DNA from: Sporopachydermia quercuum
Taxonomy: Eukaryota; Ascomycota; Sporopachydermiomycetes; Sporopachydermiales; Sporopachydermiaceae
Assembly (NCBI GenBank): GCA_001599295.1
Contig: BCGN01000007.1
Span: 446,433-510,432, forward strand
DNA length: 64,000 nucleotides
Reading direction: 5' to 3'
Position 1 is the first letter of the stretch. Every line of letters starts with the position of its first letter. Below the pieces are notes generated by a model. That model did no database searches. It was not told where the DNA came from and saw only the letters and a program-made list of their open reading frames with translations. Shown one piece after another: positions 32,015 to 42,573 of this stretch. The position numbers and the translations under genes are program-made.

Positions 32015-32983
32015 ATGCTGGCAGTTTCCAGTTCGAATTCACATCTACCGGCAGCTGAACCAGAGCACTGTCCAGGACCAGAATCAGAATCAGCAGGCAA
32101 AGATGACGCCTGTCAGGGATGCCCAAACCAAGCTATATGTGCATCTCAAACGCCAAAAGGACCCGATCCTGATATTCCTGCTATTACAGAAAAGCTAGCA
32201 CCCATAAGGCATAAAATCTTAGTGCTGAGTGGTAAAGGAGGTGTAGGCAAATCAACATTCACATCTATGCTAGGATGGGCGTTTTCCTCGGACGAAAACT
32301 CAGAAGTTGGAATCATGGATTTAGATATATGTGGACCTTCAATGAGTAAAATCATGGGCACTGAAGGAGAGCAAATTCACTCATCAAACTCTGGATGGAC
32401 ACCTGTGTATGTAGCTGACAATTTAGCCATGATGAGTATCAGTTATATGCTTCCAAACGAAGAAGATGCTATTATTTGGAGAGGGGCTAAGAAGAATGGT
32501 CTGATCAAGCAGTTTCTGCGTGATGTAGAATGGGGTCCTTTAGATTATTTGATCGTAGATACACCACCGGGAACATCAGATGAACATTTGAGTGTGCACC
32601 AGTATTTGAAAGGCTCTGGTATTTCAGGAGCAGTTATCATCACGACACCGCAGGAAGTTGCATTGTTAGACGTTAGAAAGGAGATCAATTTTTGTTTCAA
32701 GGCAGGAATTCCAGTGATAGGCCTAGTGGAGAATATGAGTGGATTTATTTGTCCTAGCTGTAAAGGGCAAAATGATATCTTTATCCCAACAACCGGTGGA
32801 GGTGAGGGATTAGCTAAAGAAATGAAGATTCCATTCCTGGGTAAAGTTCCTTTAGATCCAAGAATTGGAAAATGTTGTGATGAGGGTGAATCATTCTTAG
32901 ATGAATATCCTGATTCTCCTTCTTGTAGCGCTATTTTAGATATCATTACTAGTATTAAGAAGGAGTTAGGTGAAGAGAGGTAA
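32015..32983 (+). CDS. NBP35: Cytosolic Fe-S cluster scaffold ATPase Nbp35
   Basis: With Cfd1 it builds 4Fe-4S clusters for cytosolic and nuclear proteins. The 322-residue protein has the N-terminal ferredoxin-like C-x13-C-x2-C-x5-C motif at Cys19, 33, 36 and 42, which separates Nbp35 from Cfd1. A deviant Walker A GKGGVGKS is at 73-80, and [10 protein letters not shown] follows. [13 protein letters not shown] is the Walker B/switch region. The C-terminal CPSC motif (near residues 247-250) binds the bridging cluster between subunits. Length is close to S. cerevisiae Nbp35 (328). The start is the first ATG, at 32015. CTG codes the invariant Leu in FLGKVPLDP, which supports standard decoding. 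Clients include the Fe-S proteins of DNA repair and ribosome recycling. Confidence 0.97.
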   Translation: MLAVSSSNSHLPAAEPEHCPGPESESAGKDDACQGCPNQAICASQTPKGPDPDIPAITEKLAPIRHKILVLSGKGGVGKSTFTSMLGWAFSSDENSEVGIMDLDICGPSMSKIMGTEGEQIHSSNSGWTPVYVADNLAMMSISYMLPNEEDAIIWRGAKKNGLIKQFLRDVEWGPLDYLIVDTPPGTSDEHLSVHQYLKGSGISGAVIITTPQEVALLDVRKEINFCFKAGIPVIGLVENMSGFICPSCKGQNDIFIPTTGGGEGLAKEMKIPFLGKVPLDPRIGKCCDEGESFLDEYPDSPSCSAILDIITSIKKELGEER

Positions 32984-33744
32984 TTCAAATGTGTGTATAT
33001 AATGGATTGTATTTTATTTGACACTTTCTCATAACAGGAAGACTATACAACCATGGCATCTGATGATAGGCATTATCCAACCTCCATTTTGACTGCCAGA
33101 ACAGTATAAACAGTAGTATGTCTCACTAATTTTATCATCAGAACTCTCTCCCGATGACTTTTGGTTGGAGGATAAACAATGCATGGGATTCAATGNCAAA
33201 AAAATTGGGTAGTTCTATAAAGGTATACACAAGATATAGTATTATCCACCACCAAAGTTCAACGTTGAGTTGTCCACAGCACAGTCCATAACAAAATGAT
33301 AGTAAGTGGTCTAGTTGATGGTGGTCTAGTTGATGAACTATGCCATTGGAAGAAACAGTACTCAGGCATGATTTACTTAATAATGCATTTTCAATCCTTA
33401 TCTATTGTTTTCCATTTGACAGCTACATGGGAAATCGAAACAGTTCTTTCAATTGGTGCCGCTTAACTGATTTACAATAAAATGTCACTTAACTCACTTG
33501 ATATAGTCATATGCTTCGATTCATGCAGCGATGAACTTTCAAAATTGTAGATACAATAATGTTCGTTTACAGCTACAAAGTATTNTATAATGGAAAGGAA
33601 TATAATTATACCAATTTTCATAGTGACTAGTATCACATCAATGTTCCACCCCATATTTTTCAACATTGAAGTCGATGTAATGAATGCATCATAACCCATT
33701 TCACCACTGTGAATCCCCAAAAACTATAATTAACATCAGCATCA
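32984..33744. other. Convergent intergenic region NBP35 / Nup96
   Basis: A 13-base direct repeat GGTCTAGTTGATG lies near 33310-33340. A minus-strand open frame (33694-33472 from an ATG, 74 codons) contains a hydrophobic stretch KIGIIIFLSII and could encode a tiny membrane protein. It has no relatives that I recognise and sits right behind the nucleoporin stop, so I do not call it a gene. Confidence 0.45.
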
Positions 33745-35940
33745 TCATACAATTGCCAGACTTTCATACAAGTACTCTGTACCAACAGCCGAAAGCTTCT
33801 TTCTAAGCTCATTAGAACTCAACTCAAGCTTCAAAGCATCTCTAAAGTTAACTTTGGCTTCATAATTCACTAGATCATCTCTGTACAACCTTTCGAGCCT
33901 CAACTTATCAATTATATAATCCACAACGTAANCTTTCATTATAGTCAATCCTGCATTTTCATATCTTCCTTTAAGCTTACAAGCTTTACTGAATCGTTCT
34001 AATTTTTTCAAAGAAACAACAGCAGAATATATCAGGGAATCAAACTGCAAAACCAACTCCTGGATGGTATTTTCGTTGATTTTATATTGTGGCGATCGGA
34101 ATTTCCTTAGCTTAGCATAATTGGCAAAAACATCTCCACCAACAGACCATAGACCATTGCTCACATGAACAGCGTAAGGTTGTCTGAATCTGTTAATGGT
34201 AGCTTCCATTTTGTCTAGTGACTCGTTGTTATCATTTATCACCAATTGAGGACCCGTATGGTGAATCAGAATATTATTAGCATAATTGTAGTTACCTGCT
34301 TGCAGATAGTATTCCAAACTGTTATCGTATTCTTCTTTATAGGTATACAGCACGCCAATAGCATTAGTTACCACTGGCTCGGGGATTTTCAGTACTTGGG
34401 TTAAACTGGTGATTGCAAAACCTATATTGGTTTCAGCAGAGTCAAAGCTGATAGCAACAAACCTGTTGATGATCTCAGTGATTATTTTCTCAGTAGCAGC
34501 ATCAGAAGACAAGTGAGACGCTACGAAAATAGCTTCAGCCCACATTCTGTTATTGAGCAGAGAGTAACATAGATTACCGCTTAACCAGCGATTTATGTCA
34601 TCTAGGCTTCCTACTGTCGCTTTGTCAATGTGAGATGCTGACTCTTCTGTTACTACAACAGGTTTCAGCAGGTGATAGGTAATCCATTGGCTGAAAATCC
34701 CCATCAGGGTGTTGGGATTAGAAACGGCGAGCCAATCGTTCGTGAAAGCATGAAGGTCATATTTCTGGTTGACTCTAGAACAGAACAGCGAGAGAAGAAG
34801 CACGCAGGTTCTATCGATTTCTTTCTGGACAGCTTTTTGACCACTGATTAGCTCTACGCTATCAACCCCAGTTTTCCGGACTTCAGCAAGGAAGTTTTTC
34901 ATAAAGACATTGAATCCAGACTTTCTACCTATTTCCGTGAAACGAAGTTGTAATCCTAACACAAATTTCCAATTCAATTCATCCCAGTTCATCTCTTTGT
35001 CTGTATAATCAACTTTACCGGAGAACAACGAGAATATCCTCCTAAGATTCAATGGAAAGATATTTCCAGCTGTGCTTTTGATCTGGTTCACCCAGGCTTC
35101 TAATCTTTGATACGTACTAGCTGTTAAACCATCCGAAAGACTCTTTTCAATATGTAAAGATCCTCCAAATGTAAGACTGTGTAAGTACTGAATAAGCACA
35201 GCCAAATCAGGTGTACCTAGATCTAAAGCTTTGTCAGTAGCTTGAGACAATTGGAAACCACAAATATAATAGAAGATTTTATCCACATTACTCAGATCAT
35301 CTTTTTGAAGTAGTTCTAGTGTCTCTGATTGCGTGGAAACCTCCAACCAGTTGATGATAGCTTTCTTCGTTCTCAGGTCAGACTCTTCCTGTGTTAAATC
35401 AGTCGTTAGACCGTCTTCTAATTCACTAAGCAGTTTTAACAGGTCCCAGAAATATGTTATAATACTAGATTTGTTTTCCAGACTGATTTTTGCATTGCCC
35501 GAGACTAACTTGCTAAGCAATTGACTAGATCCTTTCTTAGACAGTCCAGCAATCTTCGGNAATTCATTTGAGCTTCTGGTGAGAAATTTTGCCAACTGGA
35601 GTTTCGTTCCCAAACATGCAAGTACCAATTCTTTCTCCTTATCAAGAGCTTTATTGATGTCTTTCAAGGTCACTCGAGGTACTATTGCATCAGTATATAT
35701 CAATTTGCCGTCACCAGACCATCGTAAACCTGAACAGGATTGGATCTTCTCTCTCTTCAACTTCTTGGCTATTCGCTGACTCTCTAAACCACTCTCCAAG
35801 TTAAAGCTATCTTGTTTCAGAAGAGCACCTGGAATAGTTAAACCGTCTAAATCATCATCACCAATGCCATAAAATACTGAGGCTGCTTTGGAAGCAGGTT
35901 TGCTACCAGCGGATAGGTTTTTAATCCAAATACTTGCCAT
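33745..35940 (-). CDS. NUP145C: Nucleoporin Nup96/Nup145C, free-standing
   Basis: A core subunit of the Y-shaped Nup84 complex of the nuclear pore. It corresponds to the C-terminal half of the Nup98-Nup96 (Nup145) precursor. Conserved blocks run in order along 731 residues. SCSGLRWSGDGKLIYT (human SFRVGWGPNWTL) comes first, then the helical solenoid: FYYICGFQLSQATDKALDLG, LRRIFSLFSGKVDY, MWAEAIFVASHLS, and LEYYLQAGNYNYANNILIHH followed by LVINDN. The start ATG at 35940 is preceded three codons upstream by an in-frame TGA. No FG/GLFG repeats and no autoproteolytic HFS site lie upstream before the divergent RPA190 gene. The gene therefore encodes Nup96 directly rather than by self-cleavage of a precursor. 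Length matches S. cerevisiae Nup145C (712). Confidence 0.88.
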   Translation of the reverse strand: MASIWIKNLSAGSKPASKAASVFYGIGDDDLDGLTIPGALLKQDSFNLESGLESQRIAKKLKREKIQSCSGLRWSGDGKLIYTDAIVPRVTLKDINKALDKEKELVLACLGTKLQLAKFLTRSSNEXPKIAGLSKKGSSQLLSKLVSGNAKISLENKSSIITYFWDLLKLLSELEDGLTTDLTQEESDLRTKKAIINWLEVSTQSETLELLQKDDLSNVDKIFYYICGFQLSQATDKALDLGTPDLAVLIQYLHSLTFGGSLHIEKSLSDGLTASTYQRLEAWVNQIKSTAGNIFPLNLRRIFSLFSGKVDYTDKEMNWDELNWKFVLGLQLRFTEIGRKSGFNVFMKNFLAEVRKTGVDSVELISGQKAVQKEIDRTCVLLLSLFCSRVNQKYDLHAFTNDWLAVSNPNTLMGIFSQWITYHLLKPVVVTEESASHIDKATVGSLDDINRWLSGNLCYSLLNNRMWAEAIFVASHLSSDAATEKIITEIINRFVAISFDSAETNIGFAITSLTQVLKIPEPVVTNAIGVLYTYKEEYDNSLEYYLQAGNYNYANNILIHHTGPQLVINDNNESLDKMEATINRFRQPYAVHVSNGLWSVGGDVFANYAKLRKFRSPQYKINENTIQELVLQFDSLIYSAVVSLKKLERFSKACKLKGRYENAGLTIMKXYVVDYIIDKLRLERLYRDDLVNYEAKVNFRDALKLELSSNELRKKLSAVGTEYLYESLAIV

Positions 35941-36960
35941 TGATGGTCACTTTGGATTGAGATTCGATTAGAATGCCCACAGCGTGTCGGACCGAGCCAA
36001 GATTAACTAACAAACAGCCAATGATATTACCGTCAATTAGTGTATACGTACTACAGCACAAGAAAAACAGTCAATGATACCTAAACTGGTTTAAAACTTT
36101 GATACAATCAATAATAGCCGATTTGACTGTCTAAATGGATCAATGATTTGGAATGTTTGTTTATGTTTAGTTCTTGTGGTGAGAAATGAGAGGAGATACG
36201 ANGTTGTTATTACTGATAGGGTCTGGGATATGGGACGAGACGGAGCATTGTAATATGCAGATATCTAGGTATCTGGAAGATATATGAACATTTAGAATTA
36301 GTAGTTTAATAGCTGATATAATCTATCTATATTATTATTAGATTCTCTGATACATTTTCCTAATATTACAGTTTTACCTCTATCTTCTATCTGCAGAAAT
36401 AATCTTTTATCTCTGGTTCCGAATACCTATCCCATCTCAAATAATAACATGCTTACGTAATACAAAATCCGCACCGTCCCATCACAGCCCCCTCTACACA
36501 TTCGTTTCCACAAATATAGCTTCACCTACTAAAAATTTTTTATTTTATATCTATCACCTTTATCATCTCTCGTTTTCATATTTCATTATCCGTATTTACT
36601 AACAAAACTTGCAATGAATTCTGAAATTCAGAGTTAATCGAATGGTAGATATAACTGGCAACTAACTGGAACAAGAAGTGGACACCAGTACCTTATCAGA
36701 AGACCATCATTGGATATTTGTTACCAATCGTCAGTTAGGACAAAGCCAGAATAAGATAGGCCCGCCTGTCTGCTGAATGAACTATTATTCCTATTTTTGT
36801 TGACATTATCATTGGCTATACTATAACTAGTTTGAGCATTAATCATCATTGATCGTCAGCAGTTATAGCATTGTATTATCCTACTCCTACCCTTGTACTG
36901 TGCAAGCATTCAGTATCCCACTTAGAATCTCCTTTCTGATTACAGTATTTATATAAGATC
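35941..36960. promoter_or_regulatory. Divergent promoter of the Nup96 gene and RPA190
   Basis: 1 kb between two divergent start codons. An AAAAATTTTT core at 36531-36540 resembles the RRPE element of ribosome-biogenesis genes and lies about 425 bases before RPA190. TTACTAAC at 36597-36604 followed by CAG near 36630 could mark a leader intron of RPA190, but no donor is clear. No FG-repeat coding sequence is present on either strand. Confidence 0.4.
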
Positions 36961-39900
36961 ATGGATATCGCTAAACCCATTGGCACAGAAATCACATCAG
37001 TGGATTTTGGGTTTCTCACGTCCAAAGAGATCAGACATTTATCCACCAAACAAATCACCAATCCCCAAGTATTCGATTCCCTTGGAAACCCAACTCCTTC
37101 TGGTTTATATGATTTGGCATTAGGTGCTTTCCTAAGAAATCTCTGTGCCACCTGTGGACTTGATGAAAAGGCTTGTCCCGGTCATTTAGGCCATATCGAA
37201 CTACCAATCCCGGTATATAATCCATTATTTTTCAGCCATATGTATGTCTTGCTTAGATCGGTGTGTGTCCATTGCTATGATTTCCGACTTTCACGATCTG
37301 AAACACATAAGTATATGTGTAAACTACGCCTTTTACAGTACGGATTAGTTTTAGAGGCCGAAGAAATAGACAATTTTCGCGTTAAGTCTGAGGACGACAC
37401 TTCCGATATTGGTTCCGAGGCTGAAGAAGCCGAAGATGATGGAGATATCCGAATGAGTTCTCGGAATTCTGGAAACGATAAGGATACAGAAACTCTATTC
37501 AAACTAAGAGAAGCCTTTGTTATTACCGCTATTGGCAAAGCAATTGCTGACGGCAGAACTTCCGAACTTGGTACTATCTCTTCCGTTCTAAACGAAGAAC
37601 GGAAACAGCTTATCCATGATTTCTACAAATCATTAATTTCTCGTACCAGATGCTTCAACTGTGGCTTATTTTCTCCGGGNTTCAGAAATGACGGTTATTC
37701 TAAAATCTTCTTAATGCCTCTAAAAGAAAAACAACAAGCACACAATAGAGCGAAAGGTGTCCATTCCGGTTTAAAAGCTGGTGCGGAAACTATTTTCCAA
37801 ACTCCATCAACAACATCCAAATACGTCATTTCTTCCGAAATCAGAAATCTGTTCCGCAATCTGTTCCGAATTCAACCGGATCTACTCAAATTCCTCTTCA
37901 ACTCAAGACCGAAAGCTACCAAACCGGTTTCTCCCGACATGTTCTTTATCTCATATGTAGTTGTTCCTGCTACTCGGTTTAGATTACCATCCAAGCTAGG
38001 AGAAGAAATCCATGAGAACTTCCAAAATGAGCTGTTATCGAAGATTTTAACAACCTCTTTACGAATCAGAGATATCAACGATACCATTGCGGGTTTTGTC
38101 AATGAAAAGAACGTTGCTGTTGAACGTTCTAATGCTTTTAATCAGCTTATGAATGCTTTCGTCACGCTTCAAAACGATGTGAACTCCTTCCTCGATTCTA
38201 CCAAAGCTCAAGCTCCTGCTGGAAAATTACCTTTGCCTGGTGTTAAACAGGCTTTGGAGAAGAAAGAAGGTCTTTTCCGAAAGCACATGATGGGTAAACG
38301 AGTGAATTACGCTGCTAGATCGGTCATTTCTCCTGATCCCAACTTGAGCACCAATGAGGTTGGTGTCCCACCAGTGTTTGCTGTGAAATTGACATACCCG
38401 GAACCAGTCACAGCTCACAATGTAGCGGAATTGCGTCAAGCTGTAATCAATGGTCCTACAGTTTGGCCTGGTGCTACCCAGATCCAAAGGGAAGATGGTT
38501 CTATTGTCTCCTTAACTGCTATGACGTTAGAACAGCGAACAGCTCTTGCCAACCAGTTATTGACTCCTACAGCTGGAGCTCCTCCTGGTGTGAACAAGAA
38601 AGTGTATCGTCATATCAAAAACAACGATGTGGTTTTAATGAATAGACAGCCTACTCTGCATAAGGCTTCCATGATGGGTCATAAAGTAAGAGTGTTGCCT
38701 GGCGAGAAGACATTGAGACTTCATTACGCTAATACTGGTGCCTACAACGCTGATTTCGATGGTGATGAAATGAATATGCATTTCCCTCAGAACGAGGCCG
38801 CTAGAGCGGAAGCCTTGTTTTTGGCTAATACCGACTCTCAATATCTAACTCCTACATCTGGTAAGCCCTTGAGAGGTTTGATTCAGGATCACATTACTGC
38901 TGGTGTATGGTTGACTAATAAAGACTCATTTTTTGACAGAGAAACGTATCAACAGCTTGTTTATTCCTGCTTGAGACCTGAAGATGGCCATACTTCTGCC
39001 GGACGGTTGAAGAGCTTACCACCAGTTATAGTGAAACCAAAGTCTCTATGGACGGGAAAGCAAGTCATATCTACAGTTTTATTGAATATCCAGCCTCTGG
39101 AACAACCTGGTTTGTTTCTCAAGAGCAAAAACAAAGTGAAAAATGAGTATTGGGGTTCTAAATCAGAAGAGAACACTGTTCTGTTTCATAACGGCGCTTT
39201 GCTCCAAGGTATTCTCGATAAGTCTCAATACGGTGCTGCTGATTATGGGTTGGTACATGCCGTCCATGAAGTTTATGGGCCAGCTATCGCCGGACAGCTT
39301 CTTTCAGCTCTAGGAAGATTATTCACAACTTACATGCTCCGAACAGGTTTCACCTGTGGTATGGATGATTTAAGACTCACAGAAGACGGCAATCGCTTAC
39401 GACAGGATATTCTTGCTAAAGCCGATACAGCAGGTGGTGCAGCAGCAGCAGAAGTTGTTGGCCTTGTTGAAGAAGAAGCCAAGAAAAACCCTGCCGAATT
39501 AAAGCGTCGTCTTGAGGAAATCCTCCGTGATGACGGTAAATTAGCTATTCTAGATGCCATTTCCCAGTCTAAGGTCAATGCTGTCTCATCCGAGGTTGTC
39601 TCCCGATGTGTNCCGTCCGGTACTCTCAAGAAATTCCCTGCCAACTCTATGCANCTTATGGCGTTGTCCGGTGCTAAAGGGTCCAATGTAAACGTGTCCC
39701 AAATCATGTGTCTTCTCGGACAGCAAGCTTTAGAAGGCCGCAGGGTCCCAGTTATGGTCTCGGGAAAGACCCTCCCTAGTTTTAAACCATTAGAAACAAA
39801 TGCTCGGGCTGGCGGTTATATCCGAGGCCGGTTTTATTCTGGTATTAGACCTCAGGAGTATTATTTCCATTGTATGGCTGGCCGAGAAGGTCTGATTGAT

Positions 39901-41847
39901 ACCGCCGTTAAAACATCCCGTTCAGGATATCTTCAGAGGTGTCTTATTAAACAGCTTGAAGGTGTTCATGTTGGATACGATTCTACAGTTAGAGACAACG
40001 ATGGAATGGTGATTCAATTTTTGTATGGTGGAGACGCAGTTGACGTCACCAAGGAATCGTATTTGAATCAGTTTGGTTTCTGTGCCGATAATTATGGCGC
40101 CTTACTGGGAAAACATCATCCAGAACGAATAGAAGCATTAAATACTGAAGATGCTATTGGATACGGCAAAAAGGTCAAGAAACAACTGAAAAAGAACCCG
40201 AACGCTGAAGTTGACCCAATTCTAGCGAAATTCAACCCTGGAAAATATTTAGGAGCTGTTTCCGAAAGATTCCAAACCGAACTGGATGCTTTCATTAAGG
40301 GAAGTGGTTCAAGATTCAGTAAAAAGGGCTCTCATGGTTCACTCACTGATAAGAAGTTCAAAGCATTGATGCAATTGAAGTATCAACAATCTCTAGTTAA
40401 TCCTGGTGAAGCCGTTGGCATTATTGCTGCTCAATCCATTGGTGAACCTTCTACTCAAATGACCCTGAACACATTCCATTTCGCTGGTCACGGTGCTGCT
40501 AATGTTACATTGGGTATTCCTCGTATGAGAGAAATTATTATGACAGCTTCTGCTTCCATCAAGACGCCCCAAATGACTTTACCAATTCTTGAAGACGTCA
40601 CTGATGAACAAGCCGACAGTTTCTGTAAGTCTGTGGCTAGAATTGTTATCTCAGAGCTTATTGATAAGGTCACTGTTGTGGAAACTTCAGGAACTTCAGA
40701 AGATGGAACAACAGCTAGACAATACACAGTAAAGGTTCAATTCTACACGCGGGAAGAATATGAAAACGAGTACGATGTCGATTCCAAGCAATTAGAAGGC
40801 GTTATTACTAGTAAATTGCTTACACAACTTGAAAAGCAATTGAAGCTTGAATTGAAGAAACAAAAGAAATCCAATGCCGAACTTCCAACCATTGGAAGAG
40901 CTAGTAGAAAGGTTCAACAAACAAGCGGGAAGATAGATGATGGTGATAATGATGATGAGCGACAAAAGACCACTGGTAAACAGTCTGTTTCTTATGATGA
41001 ACCTGATGAGGAGGAACTTGAAGCTATGAAGAAGGCTGAAGTAAGCGATAGTGAAGAAGGGGAATTAGAAGATAGTTCTGCTTCCGAAGCGTCGGACTCG
41101 GACTCGGACTCAGACCCAGATTCCGATTCCGATTCCGATTCTGAAGATACTGAGGCCTCCGATGCTGTCTCTAAAGCTGCCAGAGAACGGGAAATCGCTG
41201 TAATTGGCTCCCACTCTTTCATCACCAAGTATAAATTTGATGACAAAGCAGGTGAATGGTGCGAATTTCAATTGGAATTACCTGCCGGCAGTCAGAAATT
41301 GCTTATGGTGAACATCATTGAAACAATCTGTCAATCAGTAATCGTCAGGGAAATCCCTCATATTGGTAGGTGTTTAAGACCTAGCAGCCAAGGCAATAAA
41401 CGTGTTTTACTCACTGAAGGTGTCAACTTCAAAGCTATGTGGGATCAAGACGATTTCATTAACGTAGATGGCATCAGATCTAACGATATTGCCGCGGTAT
41501 TGAGAACTTATGGTGTTGAAGCTGCCAGAAACACCATTGTTAATGAAATCAACAATGTGTTTTCCACTTACGCTATTACCGTCAACCTTAGACATTTGGA
41601 TCTTATTGCTGATTTGATGACAAGAGAAGGTAGCTATTTACCTTTTAATCGTCAAGGTATTGATTCATGTACATCACCATTCAAGAAGATGAGTTATGAG
41701 ACAACCTGTCAATTTCTAACTAAAACCGTATTAAATGGTGACAGTGATGAATTGGATAGTCCTAGTAGTAAGATTGTGGTTGGTGGATTAGCAGATGTTG
41801 GTACAGGATCATTTGGTGTCTATACAGGAAGTATCGGAAGTAATTAA
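36961..41847 (+). CDS. RPA190: RNA polymerase I largest subunit
   Basis: The catalytic beta'-like subunit that transcribes the 35S rRNA precursor in the nucleolus. The 1,628-residue protein (1,664 in S. cerevisiae) starts MDIAKPIGTEITSVDFGF. The clamp zinc ligands are CATCGLDEKACPGHLGH near residue 62. The active-site NADFDGDEMNMHFPQ is at about 595-609 with three Mg-binding Asp. VNYAARSVISPDP and MNRQPTLHKASMMGHKVRV are hallmark blocks. The trigger-loop region reads PGEAVGIIAAQSIGEPSTQM near 1148. The Pol I-specific acidic insert near 1360-1400 is a Ser/Asp run (SDSDSDPDSDSDSDSED). An N-terminal acidic loop lies around residue 150. CTG codes the invariant Leu of QPTLHK. Three Ns fall inside and none forces a stop. 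Confidence 0.97.
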   Translation: MDIAKPIGTEITSVDFGFLTSKEIRHLSTKQITNPQVFDSLGNPTPSGLYDLALGAFLRNLCATCGLDEKACPGHLGHIELPIPVYNPLFFSHMYVLLRSVCVHCYDFRLSRSETHKYMCKLRLLQYGLVLEAEEIDNFRVKSEDDTSDIGSEAEEAEDDGDIRMSSRNSGNDKDTETLFKLREAFVITAIGKAIADGRTSELGTISSVLNEERKQLIHDFYKSLISRTRCFNCGLFSPXFRNDGYSKIFLMPLKEKQQAHNRAKGVHSGLKAGAETIFQTPSTTSKYVISSEIRNLFRNLFRIQPDLLKFLFNSRPKATKPVSPDMFFISYVVVPATRFRLPSKLGEEIHENFQNELLSKILTTSLRIRDINDTIAGFVNEKNVAVERSNAFNQLMNAFVTLQNDVNSFLDSTKAQAPAGKLPLPGVKQALEKKEGLFRKHMMGKRVNYAARSVISPDPNLSTNEVGVPPVFAVKLTYPEPVTAHNVAELRQAVINGPTVWPGATQIQREDGSIVSLTAMTLEQRTALANQLLTPTAGAPPGVNKKVYRHIKNNDVVLMNRQPTLHKASMMGHKVRVLPGEKTLRLHYANTGAYNADFDGDEMNMHFPQNEAARAEALFLANTDSQYLTPTSGKPLRGLIQDHITAGVWLTNKDSFFDRETYQQLVYSCLRPEDGHTSAGRLKSLPPVIVKPKSLWTGKQVISTVLLNIQPLEQPGLFLKSKNKVKNEYWGSKSEENTVLFHNGALLQGILDKSQYGAADYGLVHAVHEVYGPAIAGQLLSALGRLFTTYMLRTGFTCGMDDLRLTEDGNRLRQDILAKADTAGGAAAAEVVGLVEEEAKKNPAELKRRLEEILRDDGKLAILDAISQSKVNAVSSEVVSRCXPSGTLKKFPANSMXLMALSGAKGSNVNVSQIMCLLGQQALEGRRVPVMVSGKTLPSFKPLETNARAGGYIRGRFYSGIRPQEYYFHCMAGREGLIDTAVKTSRSGYLQRCLIKQLEGVHVGYDSTVRDNDGMVIQFLYGGDAVDVTKESYLNQFGFCADNYGALLGKHHPERIEALNTEDAIGYGKKVKKQLKKNPNAEVDPILAKFNPGKYLGAVSERFQTELDAFIKGSGSRFSKKGSHGSLTDKKFKALMQLKYQQSLVNPGEAVGIIAAQSIGEPSTQMTLNTFHFAGHGAANVTLGIPRMREIIMTASASIKTPQMTLPILEDVTDEQADSFCKSVARIVISELIDKVTVVETSGTSEDGTTARQYTVKVQFYTREEYENEYDVDSKQLEGVITSKLLTQLEKQLKLELKKQKKSNAELPTIGRASRKVQQTSGKIDDGDNDDERQKTTGKQSVSYDEPDEEELEAMKKAEVSDSEEGELEDSSASEASDSDSDSDPDSDSDSDSEDTEASDAVSKAAREREIAVIGSHSFITKYKFDDKAGEWCEFQLELPAGSQKLLMVNIIETICQSVIVREIPHIGRCLRPSSQGNKRVLLTEGVNFKAMWDQDDFINVDGIRSNDIAAVLRTYGVEAARNTIVNEINNVFSTYAITVNLRHLDLIADLMTREGSYLPFNRQGIDSCTSPFKKMSYETTCQFLTKTVLNGDSDELDSPSSKIVVGGLADVGTGSFGVYTGSIGSN

Positions 41848-42573
41848 TTTTAATTAAGGCGACTTGCATTGTGGATGAATACTGAATTGGAATAGGTGGG
41901 TTAAAGCTTGTATAGTGTATATAAATAGACATTCTGATGTATATGATATGATTTGGTGTGTTTTAAGATTATCATAAATTNTGTAATTAGTTTTTTTTTA
42001 CGGCATAATAGAAACATGTTATAGTTTTGCATTATTCTATATTTCCAATGAAGAAGAGGTTAGGTACAAGTTGCAGCGGTTACTTAGTTTAGACGTCAAC
42101 CTAACAAAGGCATTTAAGGTTAATATTNATGCAAATTACTGTATGTGTATGCAAGATATTTTGCAGTAGTGGTATTGCTGAGCTGGAGCTGTATTTTACT
42201 ATCATTCAGAAGNTATTCTACCAAATAAAATGGGTAATCTAAGATTAAATTCAATGAGCTTAATATTTATATAGTTGAAATACTTGTCAATACATTCAAC
42301 ATATCTGATCATTCAGACTCAAAACCTCACATGGAAATAACCTTAAAGCTCGTTATGTATGATCCTCAAACCTTAATTAATTATCTTTTTTGGGATTCGT
42401 TCTTCACCTCTTTCAACATGATCCAGCTAAAGTTCCGATTGAATACCCGTCATTACTACTAATAAACCAACTATATCAAATGCCAGCTTTCAATATAAAC
42501 CAACTATTGTCTAAATAAGACTACTCGCTCACTATTTAGTATATCAACGCCTCAATCTTCATTCCCCTTACGT
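41848..42573. other. Convergent intergenic region RPA190 / FUN12
   Basis: About 730 AT-rich bases with several single Ns (near 41982, 42128, 42213), a T run after 41990 and no open frame of interest. I see only the two 3' regions. Confidence 0.5.
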
